From the NCBI RefSeq assembly GCF_037975245.1, contig NC_092579.1:21024666-21088665 (forward strand): DNA of 64,000 nt, read 5' to 3'. Below are positions 47,401 to 59,163 of this stretch, in pieces. The notes below the pieces were generated by a model. The model was not told the origin of the DNA and made no database searches. It saw nothing but the letters and a program-made list of their open reading frames with translations. The translations under genes and the position numbers were made by a program. Each line of letters starts with the position of its first letter. Position 1 is the first letter of the stretch. The DNA comes from Apostichopus japonicus. Taxonomy: Eukaryota > Echinodermata > Holothuroidea > Aspidochirotida > Stichopodidae.

Positions 47401-50400
47401 CCCAGTCATGAGATCCCCGGTTCGATTCCCTGCCGACAGCAATGTGTGTCGTCTGGCAAGGGTGTTGTTCAATAACAATCACGACATGGACGTTAAATGG
47501 ATGTGTGCTGAGAGATTGGCTTCGGTCAGCTTGCGAGTCTACAAGCCTCCATGGCTTCTTTCGCGAGTTCCTGCTGGCGGGAAGATCACATATACATACA
47601 TGTCATCAGTCAAAATAGCTGTAACAGATCTGTAGAAGTTGGCAATTTGAAGTAAATTAACCAAAAAATAAATTTTCAAGACAAATTTACTGCCAAGTGT
47701 GTATTTATCATACAAATACTTATTCTTAACTTCATTCAAACTGATTTATTAATCAATCTTTGAACTTTTTTTTCCTTCTTCATTTTATCTTCTCTTTATT
47801 CCTCCAGTATTACGATCTCGCAGCGGATGTTTTGGCGGAAAACGCTCACCTGACCTTCAAATTTCTCAGTCCTTACCTGTTTCAATTCTTGGACGCTGTG
47901 ATCACGATGCAGACGTCCAGAGAAGAGGCCTACAGGAAGCTAGACGAAATCGCCACCCAACATACGGAGATGCTACGGAAGCTGACCAAAGAGGTGCAAG
48001 AGGCGAGGCTTCACCACGACGACGAGTCAGTGAAGAAGGCCGTCAACGAATATGACGAGGCCTTAGAAAGGTACTCATCTTTAATGGATATTATGATGAT
48101 AATGGTCTTTGTTTACCTTGTGCGTGTGGCATATCACTGTGCTACTATGAAGTTAACTGATATATCTCTTTGCTGCCATCTTTAACAAAAAATAAGTGTT
48201 GTTTCATTTATTTGACTTTATACATCACCAGTGCATTTACCTCAAGCATGGGTCTTCTCTCTGCTCTCTACAAACAGTTGCTTTTAATTACTTTTTGTTG
48301 CTGTAACACTAAAAATGTAGCTAAATAAAGGTATTTTATTATTAGCTCAATATATTTGCTGTAGGAGGGAGATATTAACTTTAGACAAACATGACCTGCT
48401 ACTTGTAACAAATTAACAGGATGAAATTTTTCATTAACTTTTTTTTTCCATGAATTAAAGATTTTGTTATTGACATTTGCTACAATGTTTTAAAATTTAT
48501 GGTTTAATCTAGATACATATTTAACATAGATACATAATTTATGGTTTGTCAATTAAAATATCCTTTCGAACACGAAAGTTATGTAAAAGAGAGGGAGAAA
48601 ATATATGCAGGTATAATTATTAATTTACAACTATTGAGTTTCAGATGACATGATACTATGGTATAAACGTGCAAGACCAATTAAAAACAAAAGAGCCATA
48701 TTTGACTGATTTTGAAGAGTCTCGTAAATCTATTTTGAGGGCAAGAGAGATTTTCAATGTTGTTAATTTCGCTGTTCTGTTCAGATACCGATGCATTACA
48801 CTATGTATTGTATCATAAATTTCCCTGGGTTTTTAATATTTCATTTTTTATTTTATTTATGATAGTTAATTTTAATGGTCTATACCCTCACATTTAGAAT
48901 CCTACAAGATGGATAACTTTGATGTTATAAGTGGGTGTCACCGACTTTGACTGCCAATATAAATAAAGGAATCCAGATTTCGTCCGTAAATTTTCATTTT
49001 AATTGACTGCAGTAGATGATTTGCATTTTTTGTGTGGGTATAGTTTTCTCTCTAACCAGATTTCATATTCAGGATTTTTTTTTTATAGGTAAAACCATGA
49101 ACAGGCCTCATAAAATGGGAAGGTGTGTTTGGTACATAAATCATCGGCATAACATCTGTGCAATAATGCAGTACTTCATAGAATCGTACATATATCATAA
49201 CACAGCAGACACTCAGAAATGTGTCTGAAAACAAAAAGGATATAATGAGTGATTTACTTTTGTTTTGGCATCATTGTCAAAACAAATGTTTCATATCTCG
49301 ATAAAATCTGTAAGACAATCATGTCCCACAAGTTGAAAACTTTTCACTGTTGGGTGTAAAATGATGATGTTGGTGTGAAGCTCATTATTTGTATTTGGTA
49401 CACAAAACACTTTCCTAGGACCACTTTGACCTACCTCATTGTCAAGCAGCCTAACCTTATCAAATTGAGATTCAATTGAAAATAGTGCCACAAGCATTGC
49501 AAATGATAAAAAGTTGGTGGGTGAGGGGTGTGAGGGGACCCAGACTCTATCGTGAAGAATGCCTTTCTACTCTAGGAAAAGTTGATCAAGATATAAAAGT
49601 TAGTCTAAGAGGGCCTGATGTTTCGGCCCTAGCAGGGACCTTTTCAGCTGTCAGACTGACTTGAAGAGAGAGGATTATAATTCAACAGACTTATGGCATT
49701 GACATGTTGATTGGAATCACTTCAAAATGAATATAATTAATAATTAATTCAATATCACATGTAGCAAAATACCATGCATAAGAATGGGCCAATTGCTATA
49801 CAAGTGACAGTATCTATAGATCTGCAGGTTTTTCTTTTGTACTCAAGAACCATAGGAGACTGTACACAAAATTTAAACTACTAAATTAAATCCCGGGAAA
49901 ATAGTGTAAGAGTAATTCAGAAATGTTCTTGATTCTTCCAACCAGATATATTCCAGTGCTGATGCAACAAGCCAAGATTTACTGGGACATGGAGAACTAC
50001 AGCCAAGTGGAGAAAATCTTCAGAAAGTCGGTGGAATTCTGCAACGAGCACGACGTCTGGAAACTGAACGTAGCCCACGTACTGTTCATGCAAGAGAATA
50101 AGTACAAAGAAGCCATAGGATTCTACGAACCGATCGTGAAGAAAAATTATGACAATGTAAGAAAAATCTGCCAAAACAATTCACACAATTATTTTTGTTT
50201 CAAATGGGTTTTGGTTTCAAGACAAAATTGTGTCCTTGTGTTAGTCTAAGTTAAAACAATTTTTTTTTAAAGTGTAGCCCTTTTGAATATCAGCTTTCTT
50301 TTATAACATTTTGTTTTCAAAAGCTTCAACAATTTTATCTCAGTCAAAAATGACTGATCATTTTCTTCCTTAGGATTAGTCAGCTTAATTCGTTAACCGT

Positions 50401-53400
50401 GTTTTGTTGTTTCAGAAGGTGTCTTCTTCATATAACAAATCCTTCTTTACTTTTTCCGTTTTATTTTTTGTCACCTGTCATTTCCCTTTTATATTTTAAT
50501 GTCATTTAAACATTGTGTTGTTTTTCAAGTCTCTCTGTTTGTGGTGTGGGGGGGGGGAGGCAGGGGAGGAAGGGAGGGAGGGGAGGAGGAGAAAGAGACT
50601 GTTTGCTGAATGGGGCATAGATTGATGTCAGTAATTTTGCAATGATATCTTTAAGTAGTTATATCTGCGATCGAGACAGAATGTCTTATCTGTATTATTT
50701 CAACTAGGTTATGCAGGTCGCATGAACAGTGCATATGATGTATTACTATAGTCACAGAAGTATTGTTTATGCACACTATTCAGTTGCATGTTTTATGTGA
50801 ATGAACTATGATAAATAGCAGGCATGCAATGTTGATACTATATTTTTGTACTACAAAACATCTTTTTTAATGATCATTATTATTATTATAACTTTTTTAA
50901 TTAGTATTTTTGTTTACCCTTCTTAACTTCCATTGTTCCTTCAGAGTAAGGTACATCATCTGGAATGGGTGTATCATTCTAGCCTTTGTTTTTAAAACTA
51001 CAAATGCAAAGTTAGAAGTATGCCAGTCTGATTGATTTAATAAGTTTAGAGAGATTTTAAATTATCATTTTAAATTATTTGATTTTATCTTACAGACAAA
51101 TGTGTAAGAATTCATTTTAATTGGTTGCAATTTTTGCAAATTTTCTCAAAGTTGACAAAATGAGAACAAATATTACATTTGTTTTGTTAAGTTTCTGTGT
51201 AATACCTGTTGATTGACTCTTGCATATAGTATACACCTCTTATATCCACTTTTCACTATGGGATTTGTTTTGTGTGGAGCATTACAACAGCCTGCATTGC
51301 TTCTATCACTTCTGGATATTTAAACCCAAATATATGTCGCTGTTCCTTTAATCAGATTCAGTCTCTCAAAGTATGATGGTAGGAAACCTTTCGCTTGGTG
51401 AAACCCACACTGCCATTAATAGAGTCCAGGAATAGCTTATGTTTTCTATTTTAACTGTTTTCTGCAAATATCACCACTCCCATACTAGTTTCATATACCC
51501 ATATAATTCAGTGGAATTCAGTGGCTGTGACTGATAGATTGAATTGAATTGATAGCAACTGAACTTTCTGTTCTGAATAGTCTTAGATTGAGGGTGTAAT
51601 AGAAAAAGAATTTGATATCTTGGGTACATTGATAATATATAATCCAACACCAGGGACTGGCAACTGGCTTCTCCCACCCCAGAAAAACTGCATTGTCAGG
51701 CAATGCAATTAATGCAGTTTACAAATCCATTTTGATTTATACTGTAGACTAGTTAGTTCATATCACCTGCTGCTTAATGGTTATATTTTAAAACTTTAAA
51801 CCAAACAGATAATAGGATGATGTAACAGCAAATCATAAAATTCAAATTATATTCATATCACATTTTGTATTACTGTAATTGCTTTATGTAACTTCCAAAA
51901 AAGTCTTCTTAATTGACTTCAGAATATTGTTATTACTATGATTATATTTTTTTTCTTACATCTTTTCTGATATATAGTGACCCTTATATCGGTATGTTCT
52001 TTGATATGTTTTGGCAAATGTTATTCATTGCCAGGTAACTTTTCTTTGCATTTTTTGTTTTGTTTCAGATATTAAGTGTTAGTGCCATAGTCTTGGCTAA
52101 TCTATGCGTATCCTACATCATGACCAGTCAGAACGAGGAGGTGAGCAAAATTTCAATATTCAATCTATCCTGCATCCTAACTAATGTCACCTCATCATTT
52201 CTGAGTCTTGAATTTTTATTCAAGATTTATTCCACCATTTGCTTGTTGCTGTAAGCATTGACATATATATTTCATTTTTACTGTACATGTTTAAGGATTT
52301 TTGCCGGTTTCCTTAACTGAAATATAACTAACTAAATTGGTAACAAAATTGTCAGTGTGCATTTCTCATTACTCTGAATAACTATCTAAAACACTTTATT
52401 TTTCCCATTTTGAGTTGAAAAGCTAATTTCTTTTCCATCTCGACTACTGTGCATCATAACAGTGACTGTTTCAAAACGTAATCTGAAAGTACCAGATCGA
52501 AATTAAGTGTTTGTACTCAGTGCACAAAGTATGGATACTTGGACAGTCGGAACTCAATAATTCAAAACAAAGAGTGCTTAATTACTTAATTCAAGGATAG
52601 AAGTACAGAGTTCATGCCATATCTAGTACAATTTTTACCCATTCTGTTTTATCAAGGCGGAGGAGTTGATGCGTAAAATCGAGAAGGAAGAGGAGCAGGT
52701 GTCGTACGACGAACCAGATAAGAAGATTTACCATCTGTGCATAGTCAACCTGGTCATAGGGACCCTCTATTGTGCCAAGGGCAACTATGAATTTGGTATC
52801 TCCAGGGTCATCAAGAGCCTGGAACCATACAAGCAAAAGGTTAAATGAGCTTTGAATTGAATATTGTGGTTGTTATCTTACTAGGTCATTAGTCATATTA
52901 CCACCAGAAATATGCCAGCGATACAAGAATTGTACATTCCCAACCCCCCCCCCCCCCCAATGTTGATACTATATGTTTGTACTACAAACAAGTTTTTTTA
53001 AATTGGTATTATTTATACTTTTTAAGCAGTTGTTTTTTTTATCCATCTTAACTTCCGTCTACAAGAATTGTACATTCCCCACCCCCCCCCCCCACTGTTC
53101 CCCTTCTCCTTCTTTTGCTTTTAACAGTCAAGGCACAGTTGCTGCAACTTTAATTTATCATCAAATTGTTCCTTTTTACATCTCATATCCAATGTGGAGT
53201 TTCATTTGATACAAGGTGTTTACTAACAATCATGTGATTATTTCTTCTGTGTGTCGTTACAGCTCGGTACGGATACTTTCTTCTACGCTAAGAGATGCTT
53301 TCTCTCTCTGCTGGAGAATATGGCCAAACATATGATAATGCTCAGAGACAGTGTTGTGCATGATTGCATTCATTTCTTGGAACAGTGTGAAGGTAAATCT

Positions 53401-54172
53401 GTGCAGTTGTTGTTTTATGCAAAGTGAGACTAGCGGTCAAATCAGAGACCAGGGGAGAGATATTTCTTTGTTGACTAACTCAGAACCGCCTTAAATATTG
53501 TGTCAGGACTCACAAGCTCAATTAGAATGGTGAGGGGGGAGAGGAGGGAGGGATGATTATATTTATAAAACCATTATGTGGGCACCAATTTGGATAATAT
53601 TCTATCGCAAGTTTGTGCTATATTTCAGTAAATTGTTTGACAGTAAGAATAAAGGCAAAAGCAAATTTCTTTGCTTTTAATAAATATGTTTATGATAATC
53701 CAGTTTTCCTTTTGCTTATATATTAATAACTATTACTTATTAATTATTGGTGATATGACTTAATGGGTTATACTGAATGAACCAGACTAGTGATCCCTTG
53801 TTACATGGTATGCAAGGTACGCCAGTTTCTGGTCGGTTTCTAAACCACTGTCCTTGTAAAATCCTGAGGTAACTGGTTCCAATCCTATTCTAGCCAGAAA
53901 TATCTTGCTCTCTTTGAGATTTTTTTATATAAATATAACCAGTCAATTTTCTGTTGTTCTTGGACTGAAATATTTTGAGCTTGTCCTTTCATTTGTGCAA
54001 ATTGAATCATGTTTCTTTTTTTTTCTTATTTTTTTCCACACCCTCAGCTTACGGAAGGGATGTGAAGGCAATAGTGGAGCAACCCCTGGAGGAAGAACCT
54101 TTACACGAAGGAAAGAACACCGTATCGTTCCAATCCAGAATACTGAAGAGTCTCTTCCGAGAACTGATTTGA
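40144..54172 (+). CDS. TTC30: Intraflagellar transport protein 70 (TTC30/IFT70/DYF-1), complete, 15 exons
   Basis: Exons 40144-40197, 41500-41565, 41981-42190, 42763-42819, 44375-44510, 44771-44875, 45232-45360, 46027-46076, 46734-46886, 47808-48070, 49946-50156, 52069-52140, 52657-52839, 53263-53392 and 54048-54172 total 1944 nt (647 aa plus TGA); all phases agree. The product matches TTC30 over its length: TPR repeats such as SLLGYCYFHIQDYINASDCY, the hallmark MTTEGIDVRSVGNTLILHE, EKLQFLLQQNPFPPVTFGNL, EKIFRKSVEFCNEHDVWKLN and VNLVIGTLYCAKGNYEFGIS. Human TTC30A/B are about 665 aa. IFT70 is a TPR superhelix of the IFT-B core, needed for anterograde transport and for axonemal tubulin polyglutamylation (zebrafish fleer, worm DYF-1). 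The start is the first ATG (MANFDIKDGEYTSTIYTM), matching the family N-terminus. Confidence 0.97.
41404..41437. repeat. (TA)n microsatellite in TTC30 intron 1
   Basis: About 34 bases of alternating TA, some 60 bases upstream of the exon 2 acceptor. Intron 1 otherwise shows nothing recognisable. Confidence 0.95.
43403..44107 (+). repeat. ~700-bp GTGA/GAGT tetranucleotide array in TTC30 intron 4
   Basis: Nearly pure GTGAGTGAGTGAG with a few CAGT variants. An interruption GAGAGAGAAAGAGAG recurs at about 43480, 43617, 43827 and 43993, showing that larger blocks were duplicated. The 3' end (44020-44107) becomes a CAGTCAGTGAGT mixture. In the sense direction of TTC30 nearly every unit contains GTGAGT, a strong 5' splice-site hexamer. 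Confidence 0.97.
47364..47640 (+). repeat. tRNA-derived SINE in TTC30 intron 9
   Basis: The head begins GGCGGAGTGTATAGCCTAGTG (box A-like TAGCCTAGTG), continues TTTAACGCCGGCGTCTCCCA and has a perfect RNA polymerase III box B, GGTTCGATTCC, at 47419-47429. Its last bases TGCCG pair with the start. A body of about 200 bases follows (CAATGTGTGTCGTCTGGCAA onward), ending near 47640. It is sense with respect to TTC30. It is related to the minus-strand head at 16200-16265 through GTTTAACGCCGG. Confidence 0.75.
48071..49945. other. TTC30 intron 10; no element recognised
   Basis: AT-rich intron from GTACTC to AACCAG. Short frames within it lack similarity, and no exon between 48070 and 49946 is needed because the phases join directly. 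Confidence 0.6.
50157..52068. other. TTC30 intron 11; one dispersed repeat copy
   Basis: A G-rich purine stretch lies at about 50548-50600. The segment at 50828-50940 (AATGTTGATACTATATTTTT to CTTAACTTCC) is also found at 52959-53055. Nothing coding is visible. Confidence 0.6.
52921..53101 (+). repeat. Duplicated segment with poly-C tracts in TTC30 intron 13
   Basis: TACAAGAATTGTACATTCCC occurs at about 52922 and 53060, each followed by a long C run (about 16 and 13). Between them lies a second copy of the ~100-bp segment at 50828-50940 (AATGTTGATACTATAT onward). This suggests a dispersed element whose boundary is the C-rich segment. Confidence 0.75.
53828..53898 (+). repeat. tRNA-like SINE remnant in TTC30 intron 14
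   Basis: 71 bases from TCTGGTCGG to TAGCCAGA, whose ends pair (TCTGG with CCAGA), with box B-like GGTTCCAATCC at 53875-53885. A C replaces the conserved purine of the T-loop, so this is more likely a decayed tRNA-derived repeat than a functional tRNA gene. Confidence 0.4.
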
Positions 54173-54256
54173 AATAGAGATTAATTGCAGACAAATTGAG
54201 AGGGCACTGGATAAGGGCAGAATGGGGGGAGGGAAGAGCTATATTTCAGGGCATGA

Positions 54257-54262
54257 AATAAA
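54257..54262 (+). terminator. Candidate poly(A) signal of TTC30
   Basis: AATAAA 84 bases after the TGA. A second AATAAA at 54706-54711 follows G-rich sequence. Either or both may be used. Confidence 0.45.
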
Positions 54263-55599
54263 AGCTTCAAAAGGGCAACTTAAATATAGCCCTTCTTAAG
54301 GGAAGTGGGGGTGTCAATTCTGTCAAGGCACAGTACACTTTTGTCTTTGAGGAGTGAAAGGGGGGAGGGAGTGGGCATGGGGTATGGCAAACATGAAGTT
54401 AAATTTGTTATGTGATTTAAATTTATTGCTTGATATAAAATGTTGAGGTGACTTTTAAAAAGTAGAGACGAACATGCATATGCTTACAAGTTTATTGTCA
54501 ATGGTGTTAGCTTACATCATTTCTTGGAAGCCATGAGGAAAGGGGGTAGGGCGGGGAGGGCTGGTGTTGGCTCTGTTTCTTGTTTGGTGGGAGCAGAGGT
54601 TGCAATACCAGTAACTGCACTTTATCTCTATAGAAATAATGGTTAAACTCTATACAGAATGCAAATATGTATTTTTGCTATTGGAAGATTTATTGCCTGA
54701 AGGGAAATAAAACTGTATCAAAGATTTGAATCAAATATGTGCTTTGCAATTGTGTTGTAAGTTGCTCCTTAGCCAATATCATCTGCTGACTTCATCCCCT
54801 GATGCTCCATTTGTCCATTAGGGATGTCAGAGCCAGGTCAGGGACCTTGGCATAATTATGTCACTCGTCCCATCCGTCAGTTTTTCTGAAGCATATATTA
54901 TGTAAGTGTATATAAATCATTGATACAGGCACTGCAATCCCAGACAACCCCCATCCCCTCCCTGCTCATGAGGTCTGCTGCACCCCATAAAGCTGTTCCC
55001 TGATATCTGTTTGTCATTCCTTTTGGAATTATGACCTCTTGCTTAACACTCCAGATGCCAAAGCTTAGATATCACTTGTGTAAATTTCGTAGAACAGTTT
55101 CTTCAACATATGCATGAAGTTATTCTTTTAAAGTTTTGTATAATGTTAACATTTAGAATATTTTTTTTCAATATATATGTGTCACAGAGTTATCAGTGTT
55201 GACATGAAGCATTAGCCTTACAAAAAGTTGTTTAATAAAGATGAAACAATCATAATCTATAAATAAATTTGAGTTCAAAGAGATATGTCTTAGTTTGTCT
55301 TTGTCTAATACAACTATATTAAATTTGCAAACCTTCCAGCCTCCACTGGGATATGGAAATTTAACCTGACCCCCCCCCCTCTCTCTCTCTGTATAGTGAC
55401 ACCCTTATGCTAAAGTGGTGTTAAACCTATTGATGCAGTACCAAGGAAGGTTGCAAAGTCACTGTAGAGAGTACCACATATTTTCGCAACATCATTTTCG
55501 TTTGGGGAAGTAATTCCCCAATGCCCCAGACAATCAGTTATGCATATATAAATACATCTCTACATATATATATGAATGCATCTCTGTATGTTTGACAGC
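54263..55599. other. Convergent 3' flanks of TTC30 and the MFSD6-like gene
   Basis: Contains the TTC30 3' UTR with several G-rich runs (54220-54580) and a pyrimidine run near 55370-55395. I see no gene or tRNA here. Confidence 0.6.
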
Positions 55600-58500
55600 T
55601 TATTTCTTATGTTCTTTACGATCTTCCTTAAGCAACAATGGCTTTATTTCTCTGTCTTCTCCCAACTTCGATCCACCGTCTCTCTTGCCGCCACTTCCAC
55701 CACCAAGCAGCAGCCAATCGATCATGTAAAGTATTAACACAAACAATGCTGCCCCAGCGGCCTGGCGAAATAAAGCCCGGGCCCCGTAGACTTTGTAGAG
55801 AAGGCCCCCAAGAGCAACACCGAGAATTTCACCTAAAGTGAAAAACACGACAAAACAGAATGGAATATGACAGCGAGAAAAGTTTTGTAAAAACTAATTA
55901 ATTTATAGCCTAAAGATACCTCAGGATGCCCCATGTCATATCTAAGAATTTTTTTCTCTGGGGTAGGACCCCACACTGCCATGGTAGTCGGTTCACCATG
56001 ACAATACCCTCCTTTGTTTGAAGTTCTTGATCTACCCTGAATATGACAAGTTTCCCCAAGACCCACATTAAGAGCTTTACAAAGAAGATAGTTTTTAATT
56101 TCAGAGATTTGTAACGCCCCGCCACAGTTTTTACTTTATCATGACATGGGCACCTCTTCTGAAACTTTGCCCGAAATAATCATGACTATAATAAAATTGG
56201 ATATGGTCTTATTGTACCCCCCCCCCCCAAAAAAAAAAAAATCTGTTGCGGATTTTCCAATAGGCATTTAAGGCAAACTTATGCAGAAATTTGGAAATGA
56301 TACACACAAAATATGAACACTAAATTATTACATGGGGACCACAAAGTTCAAATGCCTTCCCATGGTCAAGGGCCGTCCCATGGTCAAGGGTCGTCCCCAG
56401 GTTAAGGGGTTCAAGCTAAGTCGACAGACACCCTGAATACTTCCAGGTATTCAGGTATCTTACTTTCTATTTTACCAGTGGGTTGTACCTAATTAAACTT
56501 GACTAAGGGGATGGCCGCAGAGAGGGGGTGGGGGAAAACCATACGATGCATTAGTGCCCCAGAGCATATTCATCGAATTTGTCCCCATCTATGTCAGTTG
56601 TCCCGAATGCTTTGTCCAGGGGCCTCGAAATGCTTCAAAGTGTTAACTCGAAAGGTTGCTTATAGTTTTCAAAAGTTTCGAGTATATAGCAGTGGCGGCG
56701 GAACCGGGGGGGGCTTGGGGGGCTCAGCCCCCCCAATGAAAAATTTGAGGGGGCATATGCATGATAAGCCCCCCCCCCCCCAATATTTACCAAGGCTCCG
56801 AAACGTGCATCTGCCCATTTTTCAATGCATACTTGTCGATCTGTCCGATGCACACGTATATAGGTGTAATAATTTTAGTAAATGCTGTGGGGACCCTCGG
56901 CCCGTCCCCTGGCTATAGACCACATTGTCACCCCAACCGCGTCTTCACGTCCCGTGAAAAGTGGAAGCAGTGAGTGTGAGTACCGGTAAGCGCAACACAA
57001 CTTCGTCTTAGGCCAATGACTTGCCTCATTTTACACTACGAGTACACGCAAGGCGTTGAACATGGCTCTATGTTTAAACGCAATCAATTATTAAACGAAC
57101 AAAAACACAGTATTAGCATTTTACCTGTACTGTATAGGGTACATACATTCGTGACAGTGCTTGGTTCATAGAAATTTGTTGGCAACTGCACATGGTTTTG
57201 GAATTACCCATTTGTTGACATTAAGAAATGCTTTCTGTTTTTTCTTATGACATTTATTTAATTATTGCATTTAATTGCAAGTAGTAATTTACTACACTCA
57301 AAAACGTCTTTGCGAGTACACTACGAGTAATAGCTACTCTCTTAAAACACCATCGAATATACAAATTACAATGTTTTGACAGATTTTTACGTGCAATCTG
57401 AGAAATTGCAGGCTGGAAACCCATATTTTAGGGCTAGGTATTCGCAGCATAAAACACTCGGGAAGTGCCGTTTCCGGCCATCTGGGGGTTTGAAAAACCC
57501 AAAATTTTCTTGTACGCTCCGCGCCAACCGATGGTGGCGCTCCGCTTAGATAGTCTCCACACATTAGCCCCCCCAATAATTTTCCCGTTCCGCCGCGCCT
57601 GGTATATAGTAATTCCTAATCCCGTTAGTCACCTTATGAAATAAGATGTTTCAGAAAGAAAAATGATTTATCTAAATTTATTTATCATAATGGCCGTCAA
57701 ATATTTGTTAAAATTGGCACATAAACAGCCATTATATATAAGACATTCTAATACACTGATGTGTTAACACCCTCTGGAGCTTTCACCCCTACGCCTCCCC
57801 TCCATCTCGCCCCTATTAAGTTTGACAATGGAAAGCTGGTATGTCTTTAGCCCCCTTTACCCTGGTACCTTGACCTAGGTAATTGCCTTATTTGCCTATT
57901 GGATAATGTGGCGTTATTCAAAGTTCTAATACCCGGACGACTCTGCATGACCATCTTTATCCTTAATGATCAATAGCTTTTCGACGTAATTTGTAATTTA
58001 GACAACTCACCTACTCCTGCTTTAGCTGCATGTGTTAAGGATTGGAGAGTGGCTGACATGCCTTCCGGTGCAATATGATTTGCATATTCAGTGCAACTCG
58101 GCCACAGTAGGCCATAACAAACACCATGTAGCATCTCAATGGGTAACACGTACAGTGGATCTACCAATATTGAGTAACAAAATAACCTCACTGCATATGC
58201 GAAGAGACCAAGGCAGAAAACTGCCTCGTAACCGAGTTTATCGATTATTCGTCCCGAATATATCAAAAATGGCGTTTCAATAGAGCACGTGACTACGAGA
58301 GAGAGACTCATGAGTAATTTTGTGGCATCGAGTTCATCTAGAAATATAAATACAAATGCTCCCACGATTCCCTTACACGCTCCTGCAACTATGAATACAA
58401 GAAAGCTCAAAATGACATGAAGATCCCGGAAAATGAGGAATAATTCACGAGAAAATGACGAAGGCGATCCAAGACTATGTACATCCTCCAGTTTTAAAAC

Positions 58501-59163
58501 TGGTATAACAGAAATAAAGATCAAACCCGAAAATAAAACAAACGACGGAAGATATGTGGACTGAAGGAAGTAAAAATCACCGAGTGTAATACCGCTAACT
58601 TCAAACCAGTCGGTCAGTAGACCAATAATCGGCGAGAGTGCAATCACCGCGAATGCACCTGTCCATCGTTGACCACCGTACGTGGCTTTTGGATACCGGC
58701 TGACCAACTGCATAGTGTGTGCATCTAACAATGGAAGAAATCCTGCGACAAAGAAATCATCAAGGAAAGATAACACGGCCATCATCCAAAATGTCAATTG
58801 AGAAATGGTGGGAAAAAGTTCCTTATTCTGCTCACTTGAAATTGAAGGTATATCGTCTACCTCAGATGAACGATTACCGTCTGCTCCGGTGAAACTTGTA
58901 TTCAAATGATTTGGCGCGCATTCTATGGAAGCAAATAATGTCACCGGTGGAACGAATAATTGAAGGGGTAAGAATATAGCGGAACCAATGACGCAGACGA
59001 CCAAGAGAATTTTGCTGATCTGGTATTTATCAGCGATTGAACCCCAGATGGGACTGCAAACCAAAATGGCCAAGGGCTCTAGAGATTTGAGACATCCAAC
59101 TTGAAAAGGATTCATTCCGAGTTCGTACATAAACAATGCAAGATATGGACGAATTACTGTCAT
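55600..59163 (-). CDS. MFSD6-like major facilitator transporter (two 3' exons; 5' end not located)
   Basis: Minus-strand exons 59163-58011 and 55832-55600 join with matching phase (GTAG/GTGAGT donor, CTTTAG acceptor) into 461 residues plus TAA. The large exon shows the MFS loop motif GSIADKYQISK (residues 41-51) and its second-half echo GRIIDKLGYEAV. Also visible are the MFSD6-type segments LLDAHTMQLVSRYP and YGGQRWTGAFAV, ACKGIVGAFVFIFLDEL, and HGVCYGLLWPSCTEYANHIAP, then the final GVGEILGVALGGLLYKVYGA. The loop after the third helix carries N-glycosylation sites (NTS, NRS). The cytoplasmic tail is charged (KPLLLKEDRKEHKK). The first residues match the end of TM1 in this family and an acceptor (CACTCAG) sits just before the ATG, so an upstream exon is probably missing from this model. 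The substrate is unknown. Confidence 0.85.
56359..56409 (+). repeat. Short ~18-bp tandem repeat in the MFSD6-like intron
   Basis: CCCATGGTCAAGGGCCGT is followed by CCCATGGTCAAGGGTCGT and a diverged third copy, CCCCAGGTTAAGGGG. Confidence 0.85.
56690..57601. mobile_element. hAT-type non-autonomous element, 912 bp
   Basis: The left end CAGTGGCGGCGGAAC and the reverse complement of the right end, CAGGCGCGGCGGAAC, match at 13 of 15. A perfect 8-bp direct repeat GTATATAG flanks it (56682-56689 and 57602-57609). The CAGNG-like ends and 8-bp duplication fit the hAT superfamily. There is no transposase; the ends contain G or C runs (GGGGGGGCTTGGGGGGCTCA and CCCCCCC). It lies in the intron of the MFSD6-like gene. 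Confidence 0.88.
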
